A stretch of DNA of 64,000 nucleotides from JAFAXD01 sp963833605 (GTDB lineage Bacteria; Pseudomonadota; Alphaproteobacteria; Rhizobiales; Xanthobacteraceae), in NCBI GenBank assembly GCA_963833605.1, contig CAWHYZ010000010.1:310001-374000 (forward strand), read 5' to 3'. Made by a program: the position numbers and the translations under genes. The number at the start of each line of letters is the position of its first letter. The first letter of the stretch is position 1. This document shows positions 44,111 through 53,616 of the stretch, one piece after another. The notes beneath the pieces were generated by a model, which worked only from the letters and a program-made list of their open reading frames with translations, was not told the origin of the DNA and ran no database searches.

Positions 44111-45675
44111 TCACCCATGTGGTCGTAGCACGTGATCCACATAGCGGTTAAGGGTCGACATATCCTTGCCCTCACCGCGCGCCGCGACGACCTGATCTGG
44201 GCGGATCAGTACCCAGCCGGGCCCGCGCAGATGGTAGCGCGCACGTGCCTCGTTGCGGGGATCGATACCCGGGTCGAAGCGGATAACCTGCAGCCGATCC
44301 CCCGCCGCCTCAGCGAGGCCGTTGACGACGATCGGCTGCGCGCCATCCTCGAACAACAGCAGGCTGTGGCGGCCCTCGGACAGGCGCGCCCATAGCGTTC
44401 CCGACGCCGTTTTGCCGTCATCCATATGCGCGTCGCGGGCGCGACCGCCGACATCGGCGCGCCCAGCACGACGGGGAGGATCGCCCAACTCCACCAGCGG
44501 GCCCGCTCGATAGACGATCTCGGTCTCGGAGAGCTCGACCTGCAGCTTCTTTTGCACTGCCGGCATGTTGCCGAAGATGCTCACGGCGATGTCCTTGATG
44601 ACGTGCTTAAGATAGCTCTGGCCAAAGGCGGCGTGCTGCTTCTGAGCGGCGGCCTTGATAACGTCATGGGCGACCGGTCGCCGCTCGGCCTCGTAGCTCG
44701 CGAGCAACAATTCGGCATCGCCTATGCGGTTGAGCACGTAAGCAAGCTTCCAGCCAAGGTTGACAGCGTCCTGAATGCCGGTGTTCATGCCCTGGCCGCC
44801 AGCCGGACTGTGGATGTGAGCGGCGTCTCCGGCGATGAAGCAGCGGCCGCCGCGATAATGCGCGGCGAGCCGCTCGTTGATGCGAAACGCTGACAGCCAG
44901 CTCGGGTCGCGCAGGCGTAACCCCGGCGGCCCATGCCGGTCGATATGCTGCTGCAATTCCGCGAGCGTAGGCGGCTCTGTTCCCTCGGCATCGCCGCGCA
45001 TGGCGAACACGCGCCAGACATTCTCGCCAAACGGAAACAACGCAATGGTGCCGCCGCCGTGCCACCACAGATATATGCTCCGGTGATCAAGGCCGCCGCC
45101 ATCGATCAACACATCGCCAAGCAGAAAGATCTCAGGCTCAGTATAGCCGTCGAACGCAATTCCGAGCGTTTGGCGTACGAAGCTGCGCGCACCGTCGCAG
45201 CCGACCAGATAACGCGTGCGCACCTCTTCGCTGCTACCATGGCGCGTCGAAGCGTTGCGTTCACGCCCGCGCCGTCCTGCGCAAGACCGACGAGTTCGAC
45301 GCCGCGGTCGATCAGGGTACCGAGCGCCGCGAGCCGTGCAGCAAGGAGCTGCTCCGTGCGCGACTGGGGCAGAAGCAATGGAAATGGATAAGGGCTGTCG
45401 ATCCCCTCCCCGACCGCGAGGCTTGCAAGCTCATGACCCGCGTCTCCGACCTTGAGTGCGTTCAGGCGTTGACCGGCGGCGACGAAATCCGTGATCACCC
45501 CCATTCCGTCGAGGGCTTCCAGGCTGCCGCTCCACACCGCCAATGCCTTGGAGACGCCGCTTGGGGCCGTTGCCCGATCGACGACGCGGGTCGGGACCCC
45601 GAACCGCCGCAGCGTGATCGCGAGCGATAGTCCCGTCGGCCCGCTGCCGACAACGAGAACCTCGGGCTGCTTCAT
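44111..45675 (-). pseudogene. FAD-dependent (PheA/TfdB-like) monooxygenase with frameshift
   Basis: N-terminal FAD Rossmann motif VVGSGPTGLSLAI and VDRATAPSGVSKALAVWSGSLEALDG in one frame. The remainder TRYLVGCDGARSFVRQ, GDAAHIHSPAGGQGMNTGIQDAVNLGWKL and the thioredoxin-like C-terminus are in another. The shift falls at 45240-45248 in CGACGCGCC. Intact length would be ~520 aa, a flavin aromatic hydroxylase. A one-base indel, real or sequencing, explains the break. Confidence 0.82.
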
Positions 45676-45749
45676 GGTGTCCTCTCGAATCGTATAACGC
45701 TTTGATCTAAAAATGGTTTCTGGGGCGCTCCTGCCGCAATAGAACCAAA

Positions 45750-45775
45750 GAAACTATATCAGTATTTATAGTTTC
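45750..45775. promoter_or_regulatory. Palindromic operator candidate for the TetR regulator
   Basis: GAAACTATA (45750-45758) and TATAGTTTC (45767-45775), perfect 9-bp arms with an 8-bp spacer, 75 bases upstream of the monooxygenase start. The remainder of this 430-bp gap (to 46105) shows no convincing gene. Confidence 0.7.
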
Positions 45776-46105
45776 CGCAAGCGAGGATCGAACGCCTATC
45801 GACCTCAAGACAGGGGCCAGGCGGATGGCTCAAGCGAAAGCGGGTGCCGTCTTTTTTTGATCTAGCCAGGGACGGAAATGGACAATGGAACCCCACCACG
45901 GGCGCCGTCCCGGCCGCGGCCATGTCATGGAATTTGTCGCGCGTGCGCTTCGCCTGATCCGGGTCGACAAAGGCGCATCACATGCCAATCCGGATGACGC
46001 ACAACAATGCCGGAATGTTGGTCACGTCGGACCGGATAGGCGCACGCGCTGCCAGACTGGAACACGGTATGCCCGGGGCATGATCACGAGTTCTACCGCT
46101 GGACA

Positions 46106-47503
46106 TCACTCCCGCGCACGCAAGTAGAACGATGCGGGGTGGTCCGGGTAAATCGTGACCACCGCGACCGGCAACACAGGCACCTCGTCCGCGAGAGCAA
46201 CCTCAAAGTGCTTGATCAGCATCGCCAGCACCAGCACCGTCTCGGCCAACGCGAACTGCGCGCCGACGCAAACCCGCGGACCGGCGCCGAACGGCATATA
46301 GGCGAAACGGTGCGCCGGCGTCGCGTCGCCCAGAAAGCGTGCGGGATCGAAAGCATCGGGCTCGGTCCAAAGCCGGACATGCCGGTGCAGCACGAACGGC
46401 GATATCATGATCAGCGAGCCGTGAGGAATGTCGATGCCGGCAATCCGATCGGGACCGGCCGCCATGCGCGTGATGACAAAGGCCGGCGGAAAGAGCCGCA
46501 AGGCCTCGCTGATCACCGCTCGGGTATAGGTCAGCTTCGGCAATGCCTCCTCGGCGGTGTCTGACGTGAGTTCGACCGCGCGCACCTCCTGCGCAACGCG
46601 CGCCTGTTCACCCGGCGCGGAAGCAAGAAGATAGAGCGACCAGAACAGGGTGAGCGCCGTGGTCTCATGGCCGGCGACGATCAAGGTCGCAAGCTGGTCG
46701 CGCAGCTGCGCACGTGTGAATGCCGCGCCGGTCTGAGGATCGCGCGCGGCGAGCAGCAGGTCAAAGAGATCACGCGGCGTCTCGCTCGGCGGCGCCGCAA
46801 GCCGCGCCGCGACGATTTCATCCATCAGTTCAAGCCAGTGCGCGCGAAAGCGCATGCGGATGAGATCGTGCAACGTCGGGATCGCCGATGGCAGTATCAG
46901 GTCGAACAGGTGGGTGTGTGCGAGATGCCCCGCGTAGCGCGCGAGGAGCCGGCGCAAGGCGGCGCCGTATTGTCGCATTTCCAGTGAAAACATCGAGCGC
47001 GCCGCGATCTCGAGTGCCAAGAACTGGGTCGCCGCAAGCAGATCGATTGGCCCGCGCTCGTGGACGAGGCTGCTGATCGCCTCACCAGTAACAGCAGCGA
47101 CATGGCGGGCCAGCAACGGCACGACGCGTGGCGCCAAGGCCGGCGCGATGGTCCGGCGCTGATGACGCCACTCCTCGCCTTCGCTCAGGAAGAGCCCCTG
47201 ACCAACCAAGGGACGCAGAATACGGATGGTCGCATGCGTGCGCCGATAGTTGGCGGTGTTCTCCACCAGCACGTGATGGATTGCTTCCGGCTCGTTGAGC
47301 AGCAAACGGGTACGCCCGAGAAAGGATTCGACCAGAACATCATCGTGAAATGCAGCCTGCGGAAAAATGCCGAGCGCGTTCGTGCGCAATGCGACCAGAA
47401 ACTGGTACCAGGAAAGCGGGTCGCTCGGCGGGCGCGGACGCGGCGGAACGAAGCGCTGCGGTTGATAAAGGTTCATGGTGTCGAGACCGGCCGGTTGCGC
47501 CAT
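46106..47503 (-). CDS. Cytochrome P450
   Basis: 465 aa, cytosolic bacterial P450. I-helix VAGHETTALTLFW (oxygen activation), K-helix ExxR in ISEALRLFPPAF, and heme-binding loop FGAGPRVCVGAQFALAE with the thiolate Cys. Start set at ATG 47503 (MAQPAGLDTMNLYQPQRF), though 47476 and 47524 are possible. No ferredoxin or reductase gene adjacent, so it needs partners in trans. Monooxygenation of an unknown substrate. Confidence 0.92.
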   Translation of the reverse strand: MAQPAGLDTMNLYQPQRFVPPRPRPPSDPLSWYQFLVALRTNALGIFPQAAFHDDVLVESFLGRTRLLLNEPEAIHHVLVENTANYRRTHATIRILRPLVGQGLFLSEGEEWRHQRRTIAPALAPRVVPLLARHVAAVTGEAISSLVHERGPIDLLAATQFLALEIAARSMFSLEMRQYGAALRRLLARYAGHLAHTHLFDLILPSAIPTLHDLIRMRFRAHWLELMDEIVAARLAAPPSETPRDLFDLLLAARDPQTGAAFTRAQLRDQLATLIVAGHETTALTLFWSLYLLASAPGEQARVAQEVRAVELTSDTAEEALPKLTYTRAVISEALRLFPPAFVITRMAAGPDRIAGIDIPHGSLIMISPFVLHRHVRLWTEPDAFDPARFLGDATPAHRFAYMPFGAGPRVCVGAQFALAETVLVLAMLIKHFEVALADEVPVLPVAVVTIYPDHPASFYLRARE

Positions 47504-47659
47504 CGTATCCCAGCGGGCAGCCATATTCTGCCCGATTTCGCAGTATGGATACCAGCCTGGAAATCGCGGTAGCCGATCGCCGTCGGTCGCTCGTCGCGCC
47601 CCCCATACTTGCACTCGCGGTCGTAGCGATGGCGATGACCGCCGCGTCTGCCGACGAGG

Positions 47660-47771
47660 CGGCGTAAGCTTCCATGAAGTTGTGTACGCCAAAGTTCCAG
47701 CGTAGCGAGAACTGCGGCCCCAGGTCCCCTACGCGGCTGACGTTCGTTCGATTGACGGCGTCCATCTGCAC
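47660..47771 (-). pseudogene. Possible remnant of a COG4313-like outer membrane protein
   Basis: The minus strand between the P450 and sulfatase starts reads RVGDLGPQFSLRWNFGVHNF, which I recall as similar to a conserved segment (GDLYPQASLRWN.GVHNFMTY) of phenol-degradation outer membrane proteins. The frame loses resemblance after MEAY. If right, a gene has decayed here; the match is from memory only. Confidence 0.3.
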
Positions 47772-47877
47772 GCCGTACTAATTCGCCGGGCGAGAAATTA
47801 GGCCAGACCGCGCGTTCGTCGTTGCAGCGGTGCGTCGCGATCCGCTGTCCAGTGCGGTCCTGCACGGGGATGGTGAC

Positions 47878-49638
47878 ATGGACAAGACAACGCGCAGCGC
47901 GCGCTCTGCGGACAATCAACGCAAAACCGGCGACGCCGACGACGGGCAATCCGCCGGTGGGAACGCCTCCGCCGCGACAAATTCGACCACCCGGCGCAAT
48001 CTGCTGCAGATGGGGGCCGGGCTTGCGGCGATCTCCAGCGTGCCGCACGGCATTTCTGCGCCGGCGATCGCCGCCGAGCCGATCAACGTACCGAAGGCGC
48101 CCAACATCATCGTGCTGATGACGGACCAGGAGCGCCATCACGTGCACTGGCCGGAGGGCTGGGCCGAGAAAAATCTGCCGTCGTTGCAGCGGCTCAAGCG
48201 TCGCGGCCTCTATTTCAAACGTGCCTACACGGCGGCTTGCCAATGCTCGCCCTCGCGCGGCCTGATGCTCACCGGTCGCTTTGCGCCGGTGAACCGTGTG
48301 ACCCAGACCTTCCTGTGGCCGGGACTGCCGCACCAGGATCGCCAGGCGAACATCGGCTCGCTGCTGAAAGACAAGGCCGGTTACGAAGTTGTCTGGAAGG
48401 GCAAATGGCACCTCAGCTACGCCGCCAATGCGGCGATCGGTAACGGCGGGGAGAACTGGGGCCCGCGTGATATCGAGGTGATGGAGAAGAACTGGGGCTG
48501 GTCCGGCTGGAACCCGCCCGATGCTGGCAATGCGATCCAAGAATGGGAATCTACTCCGTTTGGTAAATTCGACGGCCTGCGCACACTGGGCGGCGGCTAT
48601 CCGAACAATGACGGCCGCTTCGTGAACGGGCTCGATCCATCCGATCGCGGCCAGACCGCCGGTGTGGGAGGAGAAAGCGTCGTCGAATTCCTGAAGAACC
48701 GGGCGCGCAAGCTCGGCAAACCGTTCTGCATGTTCATCTCGCTCGTCAACCCACACGACATCGGCGTCTTTCCCGGCAACTGGACGAAGGTTCCAGCCTG
48801 GGAACAGGCCGGCTACCGGCGCGAGAACTTTGCACAGCTCGGCATCAAGCTGCCGGGCAACTATAACGACGACCTCAACACCAAGCCGAAAATCCAGAAA
48901 CGGGCGCGCGACGCCTACAACAAGTTTGCGCCCCTCAATAGCGCCCAGGCACGCGAGGACTACATCAACTTCTATGCCTATCTGCACACCGTCGTGGACA
49001 AGCACATTACGACGGTGCTCGACACGCTGGAAGAAACCGGGCTGATGGACAACACCATCATCCTGCGACTGACCGACCACGGCGAAGGTGGGCTTTCGCA
49101 CGGCATGCGCGAGAAGGCCTACACGGCTTATGAGGAAATGATCCACATCCCGCTGATCATCCACAATCCCAAGCTTTACCCCGAGCCGCTCGAAACCGAC
49201 GCGTTCTACGATCATCTCGACCTGTTGCCGACGATCCTAGACCTCGCCGGGATTTCCGACGCGGGGTCGTACGGCATCGGCAAGAGCATCGTTCCGATCA
49301 TCCGCGATCCGTCAAAGTCAGTGCATGACTTCACGGTCTTTTCCTTCGACGATATGTTCTTCGTGCCCGTGAGCACCCCGGGCAATCACATCCGGGCGCT
49401 TCGCGAAGGTGATTGGACCTATGCGGTCTACTTCGGTTGCGATGGCGCCGGAATCGAATACGAGCTCTACAACATCAAGAACGACCCGGGCCAGATGAAC
49501 AATCTCGCCTACAAGAACCCCACCCGCGACACCAGGAAGGAATGGGCACGCCTGCACCAGATGCTCACGGATCGGCTGGTCGCATTCGCCAACCTGCCGG
49601 ATAACTTCGGATGGCCGCTGCAGCCGGTCATCGCGTAG
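47878..49638 (+). CDS. Tat-exported sulfatase
   Basis: 586 aa from ATG 47878. Twin-arginine signal TTRRNLLQMGAGLAAISS near residues 37-55. Then PNIIVLMTDQERHH with metal-binding Asp, and CSPSRGLMLTGR near residue 123 in which Cys is matured to formylglycine, followed by WKGKWHL and LTDHGEGG (second metal site). Hydrolyses sulfate esters or phosphonates in the periplasm. No maturase (FGE) gene in the window. Confidence 0.9.
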   Translation: MDKTTRSARSADNQRKTGDADDGQSAGGNASAATNSTTRRNLLQMGAGLAAISSVPHGISAPAIAAEPINVPKAPNIIVLMTDQERHHVHWPEGWAEKNLPSLQRLKRRGLYFKRAYTAACQCSPSRGLMLTGRFAPVNRVTQTFLWPGLPHQDRQANIGSLLKDKAGYEVVWKGKWHLSYAANAAIGNGGENWGPRDIEVMEKNWGWSGWNPPDAGNAIQEWESTPFGKFDGLRTLGGGYPNNDGRFVNGLDPSDRGQTAGVGGESVVEFLKNRARKLGKPFCMFISLVNPHDIGVFPGNWTKVPAWEQAGYRRENFAQLGIKLPGNYNDDLNTKPKIQKRARDAYNKFAPLNSAQAREDYINFYAYLHTVVDKHITTVLDTLEETGLMDNTIILRLTDHGEGGLSHGMREKAYTAYEEMIHIPLIIHNPKLYPEPLETDAFYDHLDLLPTILDLAGISDAGSYGIGKSIVPIIRDPSKSVHDFTVFSFDDMFFVPVSTPGNHIRALREGDWTYAVYFGCDGAGIEYELYNIKNDPGQMNNLAYKNPTRDTRKEWARLHQMLTDRLVAFANLPDNFGWPLQPVIA

Positions 49639-49650
49639 CCGGCTGCGCAA

Positions 49651-50601
49651 TTACTGGATCGGTCGCGGAACACCCGGTTGCCCCAGCGGGCATTCGAGCG
49701 ACGCGCGATCCCAATGCGCCGCATTCGCCGCCGCCTCATACGTGCTTTGCAGAAACTCAATGAGCACGTCGTCCGGGGCACTGGCATTCCGGACCGCGTC
49801 ATAAGGTAACAGGAACTCGCCCAGGTCGGCGTTGAAAATGGCGGCGGCAGGCCGCACCCTTGTCTTGCTGAAGCCCTCCGGCACCGGATAGGCGTAGGAA
49901 TAGAACGCCGGATAGTTGATCGCGCCGCCGCCCGGCCAGAAGCCCGCACTGCTGACCTCGTGCGAATAGGCCTCGCGGGTCACCGCGTCGGAAAGATGCG
50001 GAATTCCGCCGGGATGGGTCGGGGCGCGGCGACCGGAGAAGCGCGTCACCGCGAGGTCAAAGCTTCCCCAGAAGAAATGCACCGGGCTCGTTTTGCCGAT
50101 GAAACCAGTGCGAAAAAGCTTGAACACGCGGTCGCATTGCACGAGTACCCGCCAGAACCGCTGGGCATACTCGGCGTCATAGGACGCATGCACGCGGTCA
50201 TCGCGAAAGGCGATCGGATTAGCCATTTCATTGGGCATGTCGTCGATGGCAACGCGCACACCGGCCTCAGCCAATGCGGCCATGACGGCAGCGAAGAATT
50301 CAGCAACCGTCTGAGCGCGCAGCGGGACTTTGCGCTGCGCTCCGTCGCTCGTGTCGATGCGCAGCACGTGATCGATGAAATCGAATTCGGTCTGGAGTGA
50401 ACGCTCGCCGGCATAGATGGGCGTCGTCGTGAGGCCACGGGCGGTCACGTAGAGGGTGACCTGCCAGGAATGATTGAGCCATGGGGTGAGCGAAAGCCGG
50501 ATTTTGCCGACGATCTGGGTCCACAGCTGCAACGTTGTGCAGGTTTCCCGCCAGGCCGGGTAGGACAGCTCGGGCCAATGTTGCGGCGCCGATGCCGGCA
50601 T
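49651..50601 (-). CDS. DUF5996-family protein
   Basis: 316 aa from ATG 50601 (MPASAPQHWPELSYPAW). Conserved features of DUF5996: WRETCTTLQLWTQIVGKIRL, HSWQVTLYVTARGLTT, SPVHFFWGSFDLAVTRFSGR and GFWPGGGAINYPAFYSYAYP. Unknown enzyme-like fold, soluble. Convergent with the sulfatase gene. Confidence 0.85.
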   Translation of the reverse strand: MPASAPQHWPELSYPAWRETCTTLQLWTQIVGKIRLSLTPWLNHSWQVTLYVTARGLTTTPIYAGERSLQTEFDFIDHVLRIDTSDGAQRKVPLRAQTVAEFFAAVMAALAEAGVRVAIDDMPNEMANPIAFRDDRVHASYDAEYAQRFWRVLVQCDRVFKLFRTGFIGKTSPVHFFWGSFDLAVTRFSGRRAPTHPGGIPHLSDAVTREAYSHEVSSAGFWPGGGAINYPAFYSYAYPVPEGFSKTRVRPAAAIFNADLGEFLLPYDAVRNASAPDDVLIEFLQSTYEAAANAAHWDRASLECPLGQPGVPRPIQ

Positions 50602-50710
50602 ATGCCCTCCAACAAAACGCGCAACGCGCCGCGTCTTTGCGGCTTGGCCCTGTGAACAACGTCGTGGCCGGGACCGGCCCGGCCACGACATTTGCTGCCT
50701 GGTCGACTTT

Positions 50711-52912
50711 CTAGGCGAGCTTCACATTCTTCAACGGCAGAGTACGTACCGGCTTGCCGGTCGCCGCATGGATCGCGTTGAGCACGGCAGGTGCTACCAC
50801 GCAGATCGTTGGCTCGCCTACGCCACCCCAGAAGTCGTAGGTCGGCATGATCACGGTCTCGACCTTGGGCATCTCGGCAAGCCGCATGATCTCGTAGGTA
50901 TCGAAGTTGAGCTCCTTCATGCGGCCATTTTCAACCGTGCACTCACCGTACAAGGTCGCTGTGAGGCCATAGGCGACCGATCCCTCGACCTGGGCGGCGA
51001 TCTGGCCCGGATTGACCGCATGGCCGCAGTTGAGTGCCAGTACCATGCGATGAACTTTGAGCGCACCCTTGGGGTCGACCGAAACTTCGGCAACGGCAGC
51101 CGAGTAGCTGCCGTAACCCATGAACTGCGCCAAACCGCGATGAACGCCGGCGGGAAGCGGCTTGCCCCAGTCTGCCTTCGCGGCGGCCGCCTCCAGAACA
51201 GCACGATGCTTGGGATGATCGGCCATGAGGGCACGCCGGAATTCGAGCGAGTCCTTGCCGGCGGCGCGCGCGACCTCCTCGATGAAACACTCCATGTAGA
51301 CGGCGTTCTGGTTGGTGTTGACGCCGCGCCACGGGCCGACCGGCACGTGGGTGTTGCGCATCACGTATTCGATCAGCAGGTTCGGTACGCCGTAGCCGAG
51401 CTGCGCATCGCCGGGCTCGGCGTAAAGGCCCTGCAGCTGGCGCATATCCCTGCCGCCGGCGATCGCTGCCTGATTGGAGAACGCATTGATGGACTGGCCG
51501 GACACGCGCACGTGTAGACCAGTAAGATTGCCGGAGGCATCGAGGCCGGCAGACATCCGACACTGGGAGATCGGCCGGTAAAAGTCGTGCGCCATGTCTT
51601 CCTCGCGGCTCCAGATCATCTTGACCGGAATGCCGGGGAACTCCTTGGCGATGGCGACGGCCTGACGCACATAATCTTGCGCACCACCGCGGCGGCCAAA
51701 CCCGCCACCAAGATCATGGCGATAGACCTCGCATTGGGCAAGCGGAAGCCCGGACGCTTCCGACAGCGCCGCCAGCGAGGCCTCCGAATTCTGGGTCGCG
51801 ACCCAGACCTCGGCCTTATCGGCTGACACCTTGGCGGTGCAGTTCATCGGCTCCATGGTGGCGTGGGCGAGGAACGGCGTGCGGTAGACCGCCTCGACCT
51901 TCTTGGCGGCACCGGCGATCGCCGCCGGTGCATCGCCATTGCGGCGGTCGCCATTGGTGGCGGTGGCAGCGAGACCGTCCGCGAGATGCTCGGCAATCGT
52001 CGCGCTCGATTTCGTGGCATTGCCAGCATCGTCCCACTCGATCGGCAGTGCATCGAGTGCCGATTTTGCCCGCCACCAGGTATCAGCAACGACCGCGACC
52101 GTGGTGTCCTTCACTTTCACCACCCGGCGCACACCTGGCCGACCGGCAATCTTGCTTTCGTCGTAACTCTTCACTTTGCCGCCGAACACCGGACAATCTT
52201 TGATCGCCGCACACAGCATGTCCGGCAGCTTGACGTCGATTGCAAAGACCTTGGCACCGTTGAGCTTGTCGGCGGTGTCGAGCCGTTTCACTGGCTGCCC
52301 GGCAATCTTCCAATCTTTCGGGTTCTTGAGAATGATGCTCTTCGGGTCGGGTGGAGAAACCTTGGCAGCCGCAGCTGCGACCCGCCCATAGCTGGTCGTA
52401 CGTTTCGAGGGCCCATGCGCGATGACGCCGTCGGCGACTGTCAACTCGCCGACCGGCACGTTCCACTCATTCGCCGCCGCCTGCAACAGCATGATGCGCG
52501 CGGCAGCGCCGCCGCGGCGCACATAATCCTGCGAGGTGCGGATGCCACGGCTGCCGCCGGTACCCATTTCACCCCACACACGCTTGCGGGCAAGGTTCTG
52601 GCCAGGCGTGATCAACTCGGTCGTCACCTTCTTCCAGTCACATCCGAGTTCCTCGGCAACAAGCTGAGCGAGGCCCGTGCGGGTGCCCTGCCCCATTTCC
52701 GAGCGCGCGATGCGAATCACGCAGGTATCGTCCGGCTTGATGACGACCCAGGCATTGATCTCGGCGCCACCGTCGGCGACGTTTTGCGCCCGCGCCGGTG
52801 TCACGCCTTCAGGCAGATTGAAGCCGAGCGCAAGCCCGCCGCCGGCCGCAGCGGACCCGACCATGAACGTCCGGCGCGAGAGCCTGGCCTTGTTGCGAAC
52901 GATCTGTTTCAT
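50711..52912 (-). CDS. iorB: Molybdenum hydroxylase large subunit (IorB-type)
   Basis: 733 aa. Tat signal with SRRTFMVGSAAAGGG. Molybdopterin cytosine dinucleotide-binding protein of the xanthine dehydrogenase superfamily: QGTRTGLAQLVAEELG, DLGGGFGRRGG, PWRGVNTNQ, and the C-terminal WGGVGEPTICVVAP containing the catalytic Glu. Resembles isoquinoline 1-oxidoreductase beta. Works with the 2Fe-2S subunit encoded just upstream; no FAD subunit is present, as in IorAB. Confidence 0.9.
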   Translation of the reverse strand: MKQIVRNKARLSRRTFMVGSAAAGGGLALGFNLPEGVTPARAQNVADGGAEINAWVVIKPDDTCVIRIARSEMGQGTRTGLAQLVAEELGCDWKKVTTELITPGQNLARKRVWGEMGTGGSRGIRTSQDYVRRGGAAARIMLLQAAANEWNVPVGELTVADGVIAHGPSKRTTSYGRVAAAAAKVSPPDPKSIILKNPKDWKIAGQPVKRLDTADKLNGAKVFAIDVKLPDMLCAAIKDCPVFGGKVKSYDESKIAGRPGVRRVVKVKDTTVAVVADTWWRAKSALDALPIEWDDAGNATKSSATIAEHLADGLAATATNGDRRNGDAPAAIAGAAKKVEAVYRTPFLAHATMEPMNCTAKVSADKAEVWVATQNSEASLAALSEASGLPLAQCEVYRHDLGGGFGRRGGAQDYVRQAVAIAKEFPGIPVKMIWSREEDMAHDFYRPISQCRMSAGLDASGNLTGLHVRVSGQSINAFSNQAAIAGGRDMRQLQGLYAEPGDAQLGYGVPNLLIEYVMRNTHVPVGPWRGVNTNQNAVYMECFIEEVARAAGKDSLEFRRALMADHPKHRAVLEAAAAKADWGKPLPAGVHRGLAQFMGYGSYSAAVAEVSVDPKGALKVHRMVLALNCGHAVNPGQIAAQVEGSVAYGLTATLYGECTVENGRMKELNFDTYEIMRLAEMPKVETVIMPTYDFWGGVGEPTICVVAPAVLNAIHAATGKPVRTLPLKNVKLA

Positions 52913-52924
52913 GACCGGCCCTCC

Positions 52925-53377
52925 CTATGCCAGATCGGCCGCCATATTCACGGCGGCTCGGATGCGTTGATAGGTGCCGCAGCGGCAAATGTTGGTCATC
53001 GCCGCGTCGATCTCCTGGTCGGTTGGCCGCGGTTTCAGGGCAAGCAGCGCGGCGGCGGCCATGATCTGCCCCGACTGGCAATAGCCGCATTGCGGGACGT
53101 CGACCGCCGCCCAGGCCCGTTGCACCGGATGCGAACTCGTCTCCGAAAGGCCCTCGATCGTCACGATCCGGTCGGTCGGTCGCACGTCGCCGACGCGGAG
53201 CGAGCAGGACCTCGCCACAGCCCCGTCGATGTGTACCGAGCACGCGCCGCATTGCGCGATGCCGCACCCATATTTCGTTCCGGTGAGCCCGATCTGCTCA
53301 CGAATAACCCACAGGAGTGGCGTGTCCGGTTCTACGTCCACGTCGTGGGTCTTGCCGTTGATGTTGAGCTTTGCCAT
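52925..53377 (-). CDS. iorA: 2Fe-2S subunit of molybdenum hydroxylase (IorA-type)
   Basis: 150 aa from ATG 53377 (MAKLNINGKTHDVDVEP). First 2Fe-2S cluster YGCGIAQCGACSVHIDG with a further Cys in RSCSLRV. Second cluster PQCGYCQSGQIMAAAALL and NICRCGTYQRI. Transfers electrons from the Mo centre. Twelve bases ahead of iorB, so one operon. Confidence 0.92.
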   Translation of the reverse strand: MAKLNINGKTHDVDVEPDTPLLWVIREQIGLTGTKYGCGIAQCGACSVHIDGAVARSCSLRVGDVRPTDRIVTIEGLSETSSHPVQRAWAAVDVPQCGYCQSGQIMAAAALLALKPRPTDQEIDAAMTNICRCGTYQRIRAAVNMAADLA

Positions 53378-53616
53378 GCGCGTCCTCTCTTGGAGCTGCC
53401 CCGACGGCAATGCTTGTTAGCATGCTGGTTGGCGCTCGACAGGCCAAGTCAAAATGCGGAGGGTCTGCCGGTGCCGCAAAGCATAGCGCATCAGGCCGAG
53501 CATTGCCTACTCCGCAGCCTTATCACGCCGCCCATGGCCGCTCGAATACGGATTTCTGCTATTCCACATGCAATGAGCTCATCTATAGTTGCGTAAACGC
53601 GATCCGGAGGCATGTG

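Noticed and set aside
45885..46127. 80-codon plus-strand frame in the gap before the P450 stop
   Set aside because: Composition (His/Arg/Gly) and lack of any ribosome site argue against coding.
47473..49215. 580-codon minus-strand frame opposite the sulfatase
   Set aside because: Shadow of a gene with Tat signal, formylglycine motif and metal sites on the plus strand.
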